The notes: generated by a model not told the origin, from the sequence alone. Shown: positions 43,901-53,803, numbered from the stretch's first letter. The stretch is 64,000 nt of DNA from Actinomycetota bacterium (GCA_026392355.1 JAPLCF010000030.1:372001-436000), one strand, 5' to 3'. Numbers and translations: made by a program.

Positions 43901-46900
43901 GCTGATCTCTTCATGATGATCTCGACGACGGCGAATCTAAACCCGCCGGTCGGCGACTCGATCACCGCCGACGCCGACGCCGTATTCGGCATCGGTGGCG
44001 GTTCCGGCTTCTCGATGTACGCGGACGTTCCCAACGGCATCACTGTCGCGCCGGGCCTCTCGTTCTCGGCACCGTCGATCACCGTCGGCTACGACCTCCC
44101 GACGGGCAGCGTCACCCCGACGACTGGCGCACCCAGTTTCACGGGCGCAACGGAAAGCGGCTGGTCGATCAGCACGGCGGGCGGCCTGACCGTGCCGGGC
44201 CTCGGCGACTTCGCCGAGATCGCGACCAACATCACCTCCGCTGGCATCTCGATGGGCGGCTGGGACGCTGACGGCGTCTCGATCGCCTCCGGCAACGGCT
44301 CGCAGTCCGGTACAGCGTTCGGCTACTCGTCAATGCCCACCACGATGGCGTTCGATTTGCCGGGCTTCGGTGCCCAGTCGATCAAGATGACGCCCGGCCA
44401 GATCAGTGTGACCGGCGGCTTCTCGTCGCCGCAGTGGTTCTCGACGCTCACTGGCGCGTCGCTGCCGAGCGCCATCAGCACGATCCAGTTCGATCCGACC
44501 ACCGGCTTCTTCAACGCCATCGTCGACATCCCCGGCAGCTACTCGATCCCCTCCGGTGGCTCGAAGATCCAGATGCCGTCGCTCAACTTCGCGATCAGCA
44601 ACAACGCGCAGGGCTTGACTGTCACGGCCGGCGGCGTCGCGAACCTGAGTGCTGCGGCCGTCGGCGGCGGCACGTCCTCCCCGCCGCAGATGTCGGTCGA
44701 GGTGTCGTTCGACTTCACGACCGAACAGGTCTCCGCATCCTTTGGCATCGAGAACTGGAACAACGCCTTCGGCGATCAGGGCCTGACGATCAACGAGGCC
44801 GTGATCACCCTCGGCGCCGAGCTCGCCTCTGTGCCCTTCCCCACGCCCACCGTGGCGCTGTACGCAAGCCTCAATACCGGCTCGCTCCCACCGGCACTGG
44901 TAAGCACCTTCGGCGTCCCCGGCAACATCCCCGTCGCGATCGGCGCCGAGTTGTCCGAGGAGAACCCCTGCATCGAAGTGCAGGTCGGCTCTTCGACCGG
45001 CACGACGCCAATTCTCAGCGTCGGTGGCGGCTCGCTCCAGGCCACCTACTTCGAGTTCGTGCTCGCACCACTCGGCTGCACGCTTGGCAACGTCGGCGGC
45101 ACTCCAATTGTGATTCCGCCCGGCTTTTCGCTCGCGTTCGACGGCAAGCTGTTCGGCACCGAGGTCGATGTGCAGGCCTCGCTCAGCTTCGACCCGACGA
45201 TCTTCAACGCCAGCATCACCGTCGGCGCGTTCTCGATCCCGGGTACCGGTAGCGCGATGCAGTTCCAAGAGACGACCGTCACGGTGTCGCTGAACGAGCA
45301 GACGAATGTCGACTCCGTCACGTTTGCCGGCGGGTTCTCGATGTTCGGCACCACCATCGACGTCAGTGGCGACCTGATCTTCAACGGCACCACCGGCCAG
45401 ACGACAGCAGGCCTGAAGGTGTCACAACCGCAGGCGCTCAATGTCTCCGGGTTCTCGCTCAGCAACCTCTCGATCGCCCTCAACGTGACGTACGGCGGGT
45501 CGACGAACGACCTCTCGATCGCTGCCTCTGGTGACATGAACATCATGGGCAACACGGTCAACGTGGAGGCCTTCGACGCCACCATCGATAACGGCGTCGT
45601 TGAGTACGTCAACGTCCAAATCCAAGAGAACCTCAACTTCGGGCCTGCCGCCACTGCCAGCGGCATGTTCGACATGTCGTACACCCAATCGACCGGCGCC
45701 TTCGACCTGAATGCCTCGGTGGTCCTGACGACGGCCGCGGGCTTCAGTATCGGCACAACCGCGAATCCCGCAACGCTCGAGATCTCGCCGCAGTGCGTCG
45801 CCTTCTCTGGCTCCCTGGGCTACGCACCGTTCTTCACCGCCACCCTCGAGGGCACGCTCGTCTACCAGGCCGGCTGCGCCGAGACGGTCACGAATAGCGC
45901 TGGTCAGCAGGTGCAGGGCAACCCGGGCGACTTCAGCTTCTCTGCGACCAACGTGGCGATCGGCATCGACGGCTTCGGCCTAACGGGCGACGTGGGACTC
46001 GGCCATGTCGGCACCGATGACTACGCCAACCTCAACGCCACCATCGCGCTGTCGCCGCAGAGCACCAACAACGAGATCACGGTCGCCGGCGACTTCAACT
46101 CGAACGGCAACTTCACCTTCAACGGCAGCGGCAACCTCGACGTGGCGGGCTTCGTGCTCAACATGCAGGTGGCGGTCTCGAGCCAGAACGGCAACGAGAA
46201 CATCTCGGGCGCAGCGAGCTTCGATGTGGGCGGCACGACCCTCGCCTTCGCCGGTGACTTCTCGATGCAGAACGGCCAGCCCTCCACCTCGCTGACCGCA
46301 TCGGCCAACCTTGTCTTTGACGGCTTCAACCTCGGCAACACGACCGTCAACCTCAACCAGACGCCGTCGAGCTTCGGCATGAATGCCCAGATCGCGCTCA
46401 ACGCCGACCTGGCCACGCTCAATGGTGAGCTGACCTTCATCGAGAACGGCGGTGCTCCGCTGTTCTACTTGGCCGCGGCAGGCAACCTCAACATTCCGAA
46501 CCTCGCCGATGCCTCCATGTCCGGTGTCTTCACGAACTGCACCGACCCGACGTGTGCGCAGGCCACGACGGCGACGCTGACGATGTCTGGCTCGCTCGAC
46601 GTCTACGGCCTCACCTACAACTTCCCGACCATCGTGATCGGCGCCGACGGCTTCTTCAGCATCACGGCCGACTCCAGCGGTAGCTCCTGCACCGGCACGA
46701 CGGAGATCTGGCCCGCCAACTGGCAGGCCTGCTTCTCGTACACGGAGACGCTGCTGATCTCCGACGCCGCGCCGTACTTCTCGGTTTCCGCGAGCGCCGA
46801 TGCCGACGTTCAGGTCCAGTGGTACAACGCCTTCGCCAACTCCTACAGCTGCGCCTGCGTGCACTGGCCGTGGTGGCTCGGCGGCAAGACGACCTGCCTC

Positions 46901-47023
46901 ACGTGTTACAGCGGCGGCTGGGGCGGCTGGGGCACGTTCATCAACATCAGCGGCGGATTCAGCTTCAACGCCGATCCCTTCGAGCTCAGCATCGAAGCCG
47001 AGGGCGTCGACTTCTCGATCTAA
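37934..47023 (+). CDS. Giant secreted multidomain protein (DUF11/PKD-like/beta-repeat)
   Basis: 3029 residues from GTG, preceded by GAGGG. Signal peptide about 1-31. Thr/Ala linker to about 85. Residues about 90-815 hold five DUF11-like Ig-type domains, most ending in a W-x-C...C pair (GDGWSCSDATGVTICTY, TAGWTCTPNSLGAECVN). A PKD-like domain (about 818-914), a Lys/Ala-rich basic linker (916-980), then three PKD-like domains (981-1260). Residues 1367-1689 and 1714-2054 are two copies of a beta-rich module, the second interrupted by a (GGSGSS)3 linker. About 2060-2960 is further repetitive beta structure. Cysteines at 2973, 2975, 2988 and 2991 (CxC, CxxC) lie near the end. No sortase signal or C-terminal helix. 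Probably a surface adhesin or structural protein; function unknown. Confidence 0.88.
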   Translation: MSRLRGLQRAGVVLLALATLALVAAVGTAGAQDTSTTATTVDPGATTADAGALTVAPSPAATTAATTPALTSEQPAAASRSSSAPYAWIEVKPIGRSNSNGQSKSKYFTIGQGRTGVIQMAMKYDHTTLSGGALTTTVTLPTGLTYIGVQADDRDQARMNGAFTCTTAGQVVTCTMNKSLDSTDAAAVQPNQVVELFLIVKAAPNLVPTPPKNVPNPPDPSVAQQIALGDITAAVAVPTAAGILNASSKVGAEAITGFVQPLMRSTIDATDSVGNERDFVIRLRNVGGLTAQSVNGKPSLMVQGILPEGVPDVEFTVKGDGWSCSDATGVTICTYRRPVEIGAQAEYLYVHWVPLLKESDRQAKRIKWQLSGKVNWTTVADEGATRKRETGTTCFTQRYSWKFHVLQPATMTARVEAAKGIDVAQGRTTHLRLRVRNTGDVTATHPGVRIALPKGVTLKSKTAGWTCTPNSLGAECVNSSISVGVGKYTTIEVDASTTTATPAVHGKITTTPYADNSRKDISHTVPFVIQDIGDPRIAPTIQFKSDGRTWKTWSDGGRTKVQKDEPFTYRVQLVNHGGDAVPAGSTVSISQKIGSGVKLIKAGVNGEGTCASGHLVSCSLSPSSAVAPGQVVGTLDVTIVPTRETKDAPLGPVIAKLSGDPGEDRVPVRLRVIANDRTIAISTNVRQIPDVGGRGELTMSAANKQKDAAIDELKVTTTLPAGISLVSATGSNWACSQSGQNITCAFDSTLNKRTRTPKVTMLIDARGKKRVDETVWRATARTVSTKHLAVGVTRQKLPVRAPITVVASASPSTLAASKSPKALRTVVLKGSKSASNGVSLDYTWVQRCTTADDVKAFDKCPTKTPTPAVRIEHPNTATARALIPGVTERTTYVFELTVTDHSSTLSEVVRTTAVPPLKQKQGGEQGSSGKTKDATSKKAAQTAAQKAAEADRRKRDNQRASSAKGTQKANASKGKAALKGGPSVTIEGGSLQSAAVNAEITLRAVVKGGSGERRYAWKQSAGSATTLSDATGESTRVRLPATKGLVSYTVTVTDSAGAQGSARVTINVGSDAKATNTTQALAASIVGGPALGALPGTKVLLTALAQGGTGNVTYSWAQTAGPSVSLSAKVGSTASFTMPSTSEGITFRVTATDAKGTRSTADATVTTQATPPSVSVAGGPLLTAAPSTETSLEVRVSGGNGELKYKWAQVSGAKTPITDATSPVAKIKTPGKNGLLVYTVTATDNTGTQGTGTVTVSVGAAAGKAYCSFLKQTSKASGSGTLNLPLGTGTTATFGTITPPSATQLSACSGVSTKTARQSTTPSDGTPFSASSFTVGGVSIANAAGYVMPAGVEITSGTVTTPASWQLPAIAIGTTPLSLVFAGGNSANAELSGSVTAKDFPFLTLPSGWTGNTTLTFTPSGATTTGTVDATATNGSGLVNVTGSLSTTGTFTASVTANDILTIGSTSLDMNGTTSNASGTTVSSITGSTTSSTALAPGVALSTLKANWTTATTGPILTGSATVALSTSGATPTALNATLSYTDPSNWDATLTGSGGPTWQPLSGLSISPSDFSGSIAQDNGAWQWDVIANVPTWKAASVLTLTNTTLDLSSSCTVVKGITCPQSMVFFNVDTTAVVDPPLSDPITISADAVFGLGGTPAFSMTATLSGSITAIPGLTATITNATVSVNDVEGTSLSPTITMPQASLALPSAWRLPNISISNNPLSLVFISPSGGSGSSGGSGSSGGSGSSGSSAVIAQLIGDIPVPQFPFLTLPTGWSGNANLSFGPTANVYGSATATASDGSHGVTVSGTLNNNGTYSASVSAEDIVTVGNASVDVSGNVTNTSGSVVSTVTGSIGSPATLASGVQLTTLSATWTSATTGPIFTGNATVAISSGSETPTNLNAAFSYTDTTNWDVTLSATGGPTWQPLPGLNVTPSDFSGSIGQTNAAWNWDIKAVIPSWTVSSVLTLNNTTLDMGSSCTLTNLVCPKADLFMMISTTANLNPPVGDSITADADAVFGIGGGSGFSMYADVPNGITVAPGLSFSAPSITVGYDLPTGSVTPTTGAPSFTGATESGWSISTAGGLTVPGLGDFAEIATNITSAGISMGGWDADGVSIASGNGSQSGTAFGYSSMPTTMAFDLPGFGAQSIKMTPGQISVTGGFSSPQWFSTLTGASLPSAISTIQFDPTTGFFNAIVDIPGSYSIPSGGSKIQMPSLNFAISNNAQGLTVTAGGVANLSAAAVGGGTSSPPQMSVEVSFDFTTEQVSASFGIENWNNAFGDQGLTINEAVITLGAELASVPFPTPTVALYASLNTGSLPPALVSTFGVPGNIPVAIGAELSEENPCIEVQVGSSTGTTPILSVGGGSLQATYFEFVLAPLGCTLGNVGGTPIVIPPGFSLAFDGKLFGTEVDVQASLSFDPTIFNASITVGAFSIPGTGSAMQFQETTVTVSLNEQTNVDSVTFAGGFSMFGTTIDVSGDLIFNGTTGQTTAGLKVSQPQALNVSGFSLSNLSIALNVTYGGSTNDLSIAASGDMNIMGNTVNVEAFDATIDNGVVEYVNVQIQENLNFGPAATASGMFDMSYTQSTGAFDLNASVVLTTAAGFSIGTTANPATLEISPQCVAFSGSLGYAPFFTATLEGTLVYQAGCAETVTNSAGQQVQGNPGDFSFSATNVAIGIDGFGLTGDVGLGHVGTDDYANLNATIALSPQSTNNEITVAGDFNSNGNFTFNGSGNLDVAGFVLNMQVAVSSQNGNENISGAASFDVGGTTLAFAGDFSMQNGQPSTSLTASANLVFDGFNLGNTTVNLNQTPSSFGMNAQIALNADLATLNGELTFIENGGAPLFYLAAAGNLNIPNLADASMSGVFTNCTDPTCAQATTATLTMSGSLDVYGLTYNFPTIVIGADGFFSITADSSGSSCTGTTEIWPANWQACFSYTETLLISDAAPYFSVSASADADVQVQWYNAFANSYSCACVHWPWWLGGKTTCLTCYSGGWGGWGTFINISGGFSFNADPFELSIEAEGVDFSI
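42032..43000 (+). repeat. First copy of internal beta module in the giant gene
   Basis: Encodes residues about 1367-1689. Shares FPFLTLPSGWTGN, WTTATTGPILTG, GGPTWQPLSGL, SPSDFSGSI and DAVFGLGG with the second copy; the DNA is diverged. Confidence 0.75.
43073..44095 (+). repeat. Second copy of internal beta module in the giant gene
   Basis: Encodes residues about 1714-2054, with FPFLTLPTGWSGN, WTSATTGPIFTG, GGPTWQPLPGL, TPSDFSGSI and DAVFGIGG matching the first copy. It differs by a Gly/Ser insertion near its start. Confidence 0.75.
43130..43192 (+). repeat. 18-bp tandem repeat encoding (GGSGSS)3-GSS
   Basis: Three and a half in-frame 18-bp units (43130, 43148, 43166, partial 43184) with third-base differences. 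Encodes a flexible linker at residues 1733-1753. Confidence 0.9.
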
Positions 47024-47085
47024 CACTGCGGCGCGGCCGCAACACCGATGGGGAGAGGATCGTCGGTGTTACGGCCGCGCAGTGT
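47023..47085. terminator. Long bidirectional terminator hairpin
   Basis: Arms 47023-47048 and 47063-47085 (ACACTGC...GCGGCCG...AACACCGA and its complement) pair over about 22 bp with one 3-nt bulge and a 14-nt loop. It lies exactly between the convergent giant gene and carbonic anhydrase. Confidence 0.8.
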
Positions 47086-47088
47086 GGA

Positions 47089-47586
47089 TCAGGCGGGGTC
47101 GATCTCGCGGAGCGTGCCGTTCTCCACGTGGTACACGAAGCCGCGAATCTTGTCGCGGTGCGGCACGAACGGGCTGTTCTTGATGCGCACGATCGACTGG
47201 CGAACGTCGGCGTCGACATCGGGGAAGGCCTCGGCGGCCCACTCGGGGCGCGCACCGGTCTCCTGCTCAATGCCCTGGCGGAAGTCGTCGTCCTTGAACG
47301 TGAGCATGCCGCAGTCCGTGTGATGGATCAGCACGATCTCGCTCGTCCCGAGCAGGCGCTGGGAGATGGCGAGCGACCGGATCGCGTCGGCGGTGGCGAC
47401 ACCACCGGCGTTGCGGATCACATGCACGTCACCCTCTTCGAGCCCGAGCACGCGCGCCGGGTCGAGACGGGCGTCCATGCAGGCGAGTACGGCCGTCTTG
47501 CGGGCCGGCGGCATCGGCAGATCACCCTTGGTGAACTGCTCGGCGTAGGCCTTGTTGGCCTCAAGAAACTCATCAGTGACGCTCAT
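47089..47586 (-). CDS. Beta-class carbonic anhydrase
   Basis: 165 residues from ATG 47586, preceded by AAAGGAC. Interconverts CO2 and bicarbonate. Zinc ligands are Cys36 (in LACMDARLD with the Asp38-Arg40 dyad), His89 and Cys92 (HHTDCGM). The small single-domain form with DVHVIRNAGGVATADAIRSL resembles the mycobacterial Rv1284 type. Cytoplasmic. Confidence 0.94.
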   Translation of the reverse strand: MSVTDEFLEANKAYAEQFTKGDLPMPPARKTAVLACMDARLDPARVLGLEEGDVHVIRNAGGVATADAIRSLAISQRLLGTSEIVLIHHTDCGMLTFKDDDFRQGIEQETGARPEWAAEAFPDVDADVRQSIVRIKNSPFVPHRDKIRGFVYHVENGTLREIDPA

Positions 47587-47725
47587 TCGAGCCGTCCTTT
47601 CATTCGCTGGGCTAATGACTATCATCAGCATGCCATATGAATTTAGCCATGCAAAGTCACGCGTCGCGACCTAAGTGAAATCCGTCATGCCCGTAGCGCC
47701 CAGCCCAGCACGCACGCGGAGGGCG

Positions 47726-48889
47726 TTACTGCAGATCCAGCGAGCCGCTCGTACCGTCAGCGCTCTGTGGCACCTCGGCCTCTACCCCAGCCTGCTCGCG
47801 TTCTGCCTTCGCCTGCCTCCCGGCCGCACGCTTCTCGGCCAGTTCGGTTCGCGCACGCACCAGCGAGTTCGTCACGATCTCACGCCCGCCGGCCCACCCA
47901 AAGAAGATCGTCACGCACGCGACAGCGAAGAGGCAGTTCCAGGCGGTCAGGATCAGCTGCTGCGCGAGCGAGTACGCCGCAATCTGGGTCGGCGGGGCAA
48001 TGCCCGAGAGCGCGATCGTCGTGAGCCCCTGCGTCGCCCCCACGCCACCCGGCGTGACGGCCGTCAGCGTGGCAATCGAATTCGCCGCGTCATTGAGCAG
48101 AATCGCCTCAAGCGAGACCGGAATGCCATACCCGTGCATGAAGATCGCAACGGTCGTGATCTCGAAGCAGAACGCGATGGCGCACGGCAGGAACACCCGC
48201 AGCAGGAAGGTCCTCGGTGATTGCATGATCACCGTGCCCTGCTTGAGGTTCGCCGCACCGTCTCGGATCTTCTGCCGCAGCAGCTTGAACAGGACGATCA
48301 CGAGGATCACCACGCCAACCAGGATCAGCACGAGGGCCGGCAAGTGGTTACGGATGCCGCCGATGGCCTCATTGATCGCGCCGGACACCGTGATGAATAG
48401 GTACGTGTACGTGAAGGCGCTCGCCGACGCCCAGAAGATCTGGCCCACGCCATAGCCAGCCGCGACACCAGCAGCCGTGGCCCCCGGCAGGATCGCGATG
48501 AACATGAAGATCATGGTGATCGTGCCGAGACTCATCGGCAGGACACCATTGAGCGCGATCGAGACGATGTAGCACGTTGCGATCTGCATCACCGGGATCG
48601 ACACGGAACGGGGAAACGCCGCGCGCCAGATGGCGACGTAGGCCAGCCCAACCAGCAGCAGGTTGCAGGTCTGGGTGAAGATGCCCGCCGCGATGTACTG
48701 CGGTGGCACCTCTCCCATCGCGCGGAACACGGCTCGCAGCCAATTGAGCGGGCTAATGCCAATCAGCTCGAGCACGATGAGGATCGCCAGGAGGCCCCCA
48801 AGCCAGAGCGCGATGCGGAGCATTCGTGTCCGCAGTGGCGCGGCCTCGACCGCCATGAGCTCTACGTGATCAGCCGCCGGGACACTCAT
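47726..48889 (-). CDS. Lysylphosphatidylglycerol synthase TM-region/UPF0104 family protein
   Basis: 387 residues from ATG 48889. About eight hydrophobic helices of the YbhN/MprF flippase-like family: ISIALNGVLPMSLGTITMIF and the later TAVTPGGVGATQGLTTIALS (the G-G-x-G-x-x-[EQ] loop). The charged Ala/Glu-rich tail (TELAEKRAAGRQAKAEREQA) may be a coiled coil. No aminoacyltransferase domain, so lipid modification itself is not expected; lipid or polyprenol translocation is a possibility. Confidence 0.82.
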   Translation of the reverse strand: MSVPAADHVELMAVEAAPLRTRMLRIALWLGGLLAILIVLELIGISPLNWLRAVFRAMGEVPPQYIAAGIFTQTCNLLLVGLAYVAIWRAAFPRSVSIPVMQIATCYIVSIALNGVLPMSLGTITMIFMFIAILPGATAAGVAAGYGVGQIFWASASAFTYTYLFITVSGAINEAIGGIRNHLPALVLILVGVVILVIVLFKLLRQKIRDGAANLKQGTVIMQSPRTFLLRVFLPCAIAFCFEITTVAIFMHGYGIPVSLEAILLNDAANSIATLTAVTPGGVGATQGLTTIALSGIAPPTQIAAYSLAQQLILTAWNCLFAVACVTIFFGWAGGREIVTNSLVRARTELAEKRAAGRQAKAEREQAGVEAEVPQSADGTSGSLDLQ

Positions 48890-48917
48890 CGCGAGGATCA
48901 TCGCACGCGGCCTGCGG

Positions 48918-48932
48918 TACCGTGCACGCATG
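48918..48932 (+). promoter_or_regulatory. Leaderless promoter: TACCGT box, 6-nt spacer, ATG
   Basis: TACCGT at 48918-48923, spacer GCACGC, ATG 48930. Confidence 0.6.
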
Positions 48933-49286
48933 ATCGTCGTCGAGGTGATCGTACTGTTCGTCGCTCTGATCGTCGCGGCGCGCTCGCGGCCACCGCGGCG
49001 CCACGTCTCACCCCGCGTGATGTCGCTGCTCGCTGCCGTGGCACTCCTTGCCTTCGGCGTGGCGATGACGTCGATCGTGATCGTCTCATCCGAGCTCGTC
49101 TTCGGCATTGCCCTGCTCTTTGCCGGGGCCGCGGGCTGCGCATTCCTGTATCTGGCGCGCGGCTGGACCGATGATGACGAGGATGATGACGAGGGAGAGC
49201 CACCGGTCGAGCCCGCGGGCGACGATGGCGAGCACCGACGGTTCCAGCGCAAGGCGCGGGCGCCGAAGACGCCCGCGCCGCGCTGA
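48930..49286 (+). CDS. Small membrane protein with acidic tail
   Basis: 118 residues. Three hydrophobic helices (about 2-17, 32-50 and 55-76), then WTDDDEDDDEGEPPVE and a basic end. Not recognised. Divergent from the YbhN-like gene across 40 bp. Confidence 0.7.
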   Translation: MIVVEVIVLFVALIVAARSRPPRRHVSPRVMSLLAAVALLAFGVAMTSIVIVSSELVFGIALLFAGAAGCAFLYLARGWTDDDEDDDEGEPPVEPAGDDGEHRRFQRKARAPKTPAPR

Positions 49287-49295
49287 ACCGAGGGC

Positions 49296-49706
49296 CTAGA
49301 GCAGGCCGTCGGGGAAGTAGATCGCGAGCTCGCGCTCGGCCGACTCGACCGAGTCGGAGCCGTGAATGATGTTCTCGGCCAGTTCAAGGGCCAGATCGCC
49401 GCGAATCGTGCCGGGTGCGGAATCAAGCGGGTTGGTCTTGCCCATCATGTCGCGCACCGTCGCGACCGCACCGTTGCCCTCAAGGGCCAGCGCGACGATC
49501 GGGCCAGACGTGATGAAGTCGACGAGCTCGCCGAAGAACGGGCGCTCCGAATGCTCGGCGTAGTGCTTCTCGGCCGTCGCGCGGTCGAGCTGCAGCAGGC
49601 GCATGCCGCGGAAGTTGAAGCCACGGCGCTCGAAGCGACCGATGATCTCACTCATCAGATTGCGGCGGACGGCGTCGGGCTTGAGCAGGACGAGCGTGGT
49701 CTCCAT
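49296..49706 (-). CDS. ndk: Nucleoside diphosphate kinase
   Basis: 136 residues from ATG 49706, with AGGGG upstream. Transfers phosphate between NTPs and NDPs through phospho-His115 in NIIHGSDS. ETTLVLLKPDAVRR at the start and RDMMGKTNPLDSAPGTIRGD are invariant family stretches. Length normal. Cytoplasmic. Confidence 0.97.
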   Translation of the reverse strand: METTLVLLKPDAVRRNLMSEIIGRFERRGFNFRGMRLLQLDRATAEKHYAEHSERPFFGELVDFITSGPIVALALEGNGAVATVRDMMGKTNPLDSAPGTIRGDLALELAENIIHGSDSVESAERELAIYFPDGLL

Positions 49707-49798
49707 GGTTCCCCTGGTGCGTTCGAAGTCGGGCGCCAACACTGCTGGCGCTCAGGAATCATGACGGCCTGCGCCATCGCGGGGCGCAGGTCGCCCGG

Positions 49799-49814
49799 TA
49801 GGATCAGACCTGTG
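49799..49814 (+). promoter_or_regulatory. Leaderless promoter: TAGGAT box, 7-nt spacer, GTG
   Basis: TAGGAT at 49799-49804, spacer CAGACCT, GTG 49812. Supports the very small gene that follows. Confidence 0.55.
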
Positions 49815-49916
49815 AGAGGCCGTCCAACCGTCCTAATCTTCGCCGTGCTGATCCTTGCGGGCCTGATCGCGCTGGCCTACGTGCTCGGTTACACGTTCGG
49901 CCGCCTGCTGGTCTAG
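49812..49916 (+). CDS. 34-residue single-helix membrane peptide
   Basis: GTG-started frame: a basic VRGRPT start, then a hydrophobic helix (VLIFAVLILAGLIALAYVLG) and TFGRLLV. Supported by a leaderless -10 box, by codon choice and by its stop codon interlocking with the folC stop in CTAG, as several verified genes here do. Function unknown. Confidence 0.65.
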   Translation: MRGRPTVLIFAVLILAGLIALAYVLGYTFGRLLV

Positions 49917-51139
49917 CGGGCCAATTCCTCAAGCAGCGCCAGCGAGCCGCAGATCACAACGGCGCCTGCCGAGCCGGCACGGAAGCGCGCACGCGTGAGC
50001 GCCGCCTCGGGATCGGGAACAACCTCGGCCTCGATGCCGTGAGCGACACAGGCAGCGACCAGGCGGTCGGCTGGCAGTGCGCGCTCCGAATCAGTGGCCG
50101 TGGCCACGATCGCGTCGAACGAGCCAGCCAGCGCAGCGAGGACGCCATCAACGTCCTTGTCTGCCAGCAGCGCGAGCACTCCGATCACGGGCTTGGCGCC
50201 GCGCAACGCGCGCTCGAGCTCGCCCGCGAGGACACGAGCGCCATCGGGGTTATGCGCAGCGTCACGGATGACGAGCGGGTAGCGCCCCACCACTTCGAGA
50301 CGGCCGGGTACGACCACCTTGGCGACCGCCTCCATTGCCGCACGAGCATTGAATTCCTCGCCGACGAGCGCCGCCGACGCGCCGAGCGCCAGCATCGCAT
50401 TGCCGCGCTGAAAGCTACCGGCGGCAACGAGGTCGGGCAGCTCGTCATCGAGCATGCCGGGAGCCACCAACATTGCTCGCGCCACCTTGTGCTCTGCGGC
50501 CAAACGCTCCACGGTCGGACGGATCTCGTCATCCATGCCACCCGCCACCAGCACGGCACCGGGACGCAAGACGGCGAGTTTCTCCGCCACGATCAACTCG
50601 CGGGTGTCGCCGAGATGCTCGGTGTGCTCGAGTGCCACGCCGGTCAGGACCACGACGGGTGCGCCTAGGACATTCGTCGCGTCGAGCCGACCGCCGAGAC
50701 CGGCCTCGATTGCCGCAACCTCGACGCCCGCATTGCGTAGTGCCACGAAGGCGCCGGCGGTGAGCACCTCAAACTGCGTGCACGCGCCACCACGCTCGGC
50801 ATCGACCTTGACGGCGGCGGCTTCCGCTACCTCGATCGCATCGGCGAACATGGTGGCGTCAATCGGGGCAGGCAGGCGGCGCGGATCGGCGATCAACACG
50901 CGCTCATTCCAGCCGTTGATGTGCGGCGAGAGGTACGCGCCGGCCTTGGCGCCCTGAGCGGCCAGCGCCGCGGCAATGAAGCGCGTCGTTGAGGACTTGC
51001 CGTTCGTGCCGACGACGTGGATCGCATGGAACGAGCGCTGCGGGTTGTCGAGCAGCTCGAGGATCGCGGTGATGCGCTCGAGTCCGAGCTCCATCCCGAA
51101 CATCGTGCGGGTCTGCAGGATCTCGCCAGCGCGGTCCAT
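49913..51139 (-). CDS. folC: Folylpolyglutamate/dihydrofolate synthase
   Basis: 408 residues. Mur-ligase-type enzyme that adds glutamate to folates, or to dihydropteroate. ATP loop HVVGTNGKSSTTRFIAAAL, SPHINGWNERVLI, AIEAGLGGRLDATNV and the C-terminal IRDAAHNPDGARVLAGEL. Starts 5 nt after the valS stop, the common valS-folC order. Without a separate folP neighbour it cannot be called mono- or bifunctional. Confidence 0.93.
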   Translation of the reverse strand: MDRAGEILQTRTMFGMELGLERITAILELLDNPQRSFHAIHVVGTNGKSSTTRFIAAALAAQGAKAGAYLSPHINGWNERVLIADPRRLPAPIDATMFADAIEVAEAAAVKVDAERGGACTQFEVLTAGAFVALRNAGVEVAAIEAGLGGRLDATNVLGAPVVVLTGVALEHTEHLGDTRELIVAEKLAVLRPGAVLVAGGMDDEIRPTVERLAAEHKVARAMLVAPGMLDDELPDLVAAGSFQRGNAMLALGASAALVGEEFNARAAMEAVAKVVVPGRLEVVGRYPLVIRDAAHNPDGARVLAGELERALRGAKPVIGVLALLADKDVDGVLAALAGSFDAIVATATDSERALPADRLVAACVAHGIEAEVVPDPEAALTRARFRAGSAGAVVICGSLALLEELAR

Positions 51140-51144
51140 CAGGC

Positions 51145-53733
<2,589 letters not shown>

Positions 53734-53736
<3 letters not shown>

Positions 53737-53751
53737 TGAGGGCGCAGTGTA
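53734..53751 (-). promoter_or_regulatory. Promoter of valS-folC: TACACT box 9 nt before ATG
   Basis: Minus strand TACACT (53751-53746) then a 9-nt spacer to ATG 53736. Confidence 0.5.
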
Positions 53752-53803
53752 CCGAGGCGGTGATCGGCGCCCTTCAGGCCTTCCCGGCTGCCGCGTTCGA
53801 CTG

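Noticed and set aside
37934-47023. Giant gene considered as horizontally acquired
   Set aside because: Base composition and codon choice look like those of its neighbours and no mobile element flanks it; a quantitative codon analysis could reopen this.
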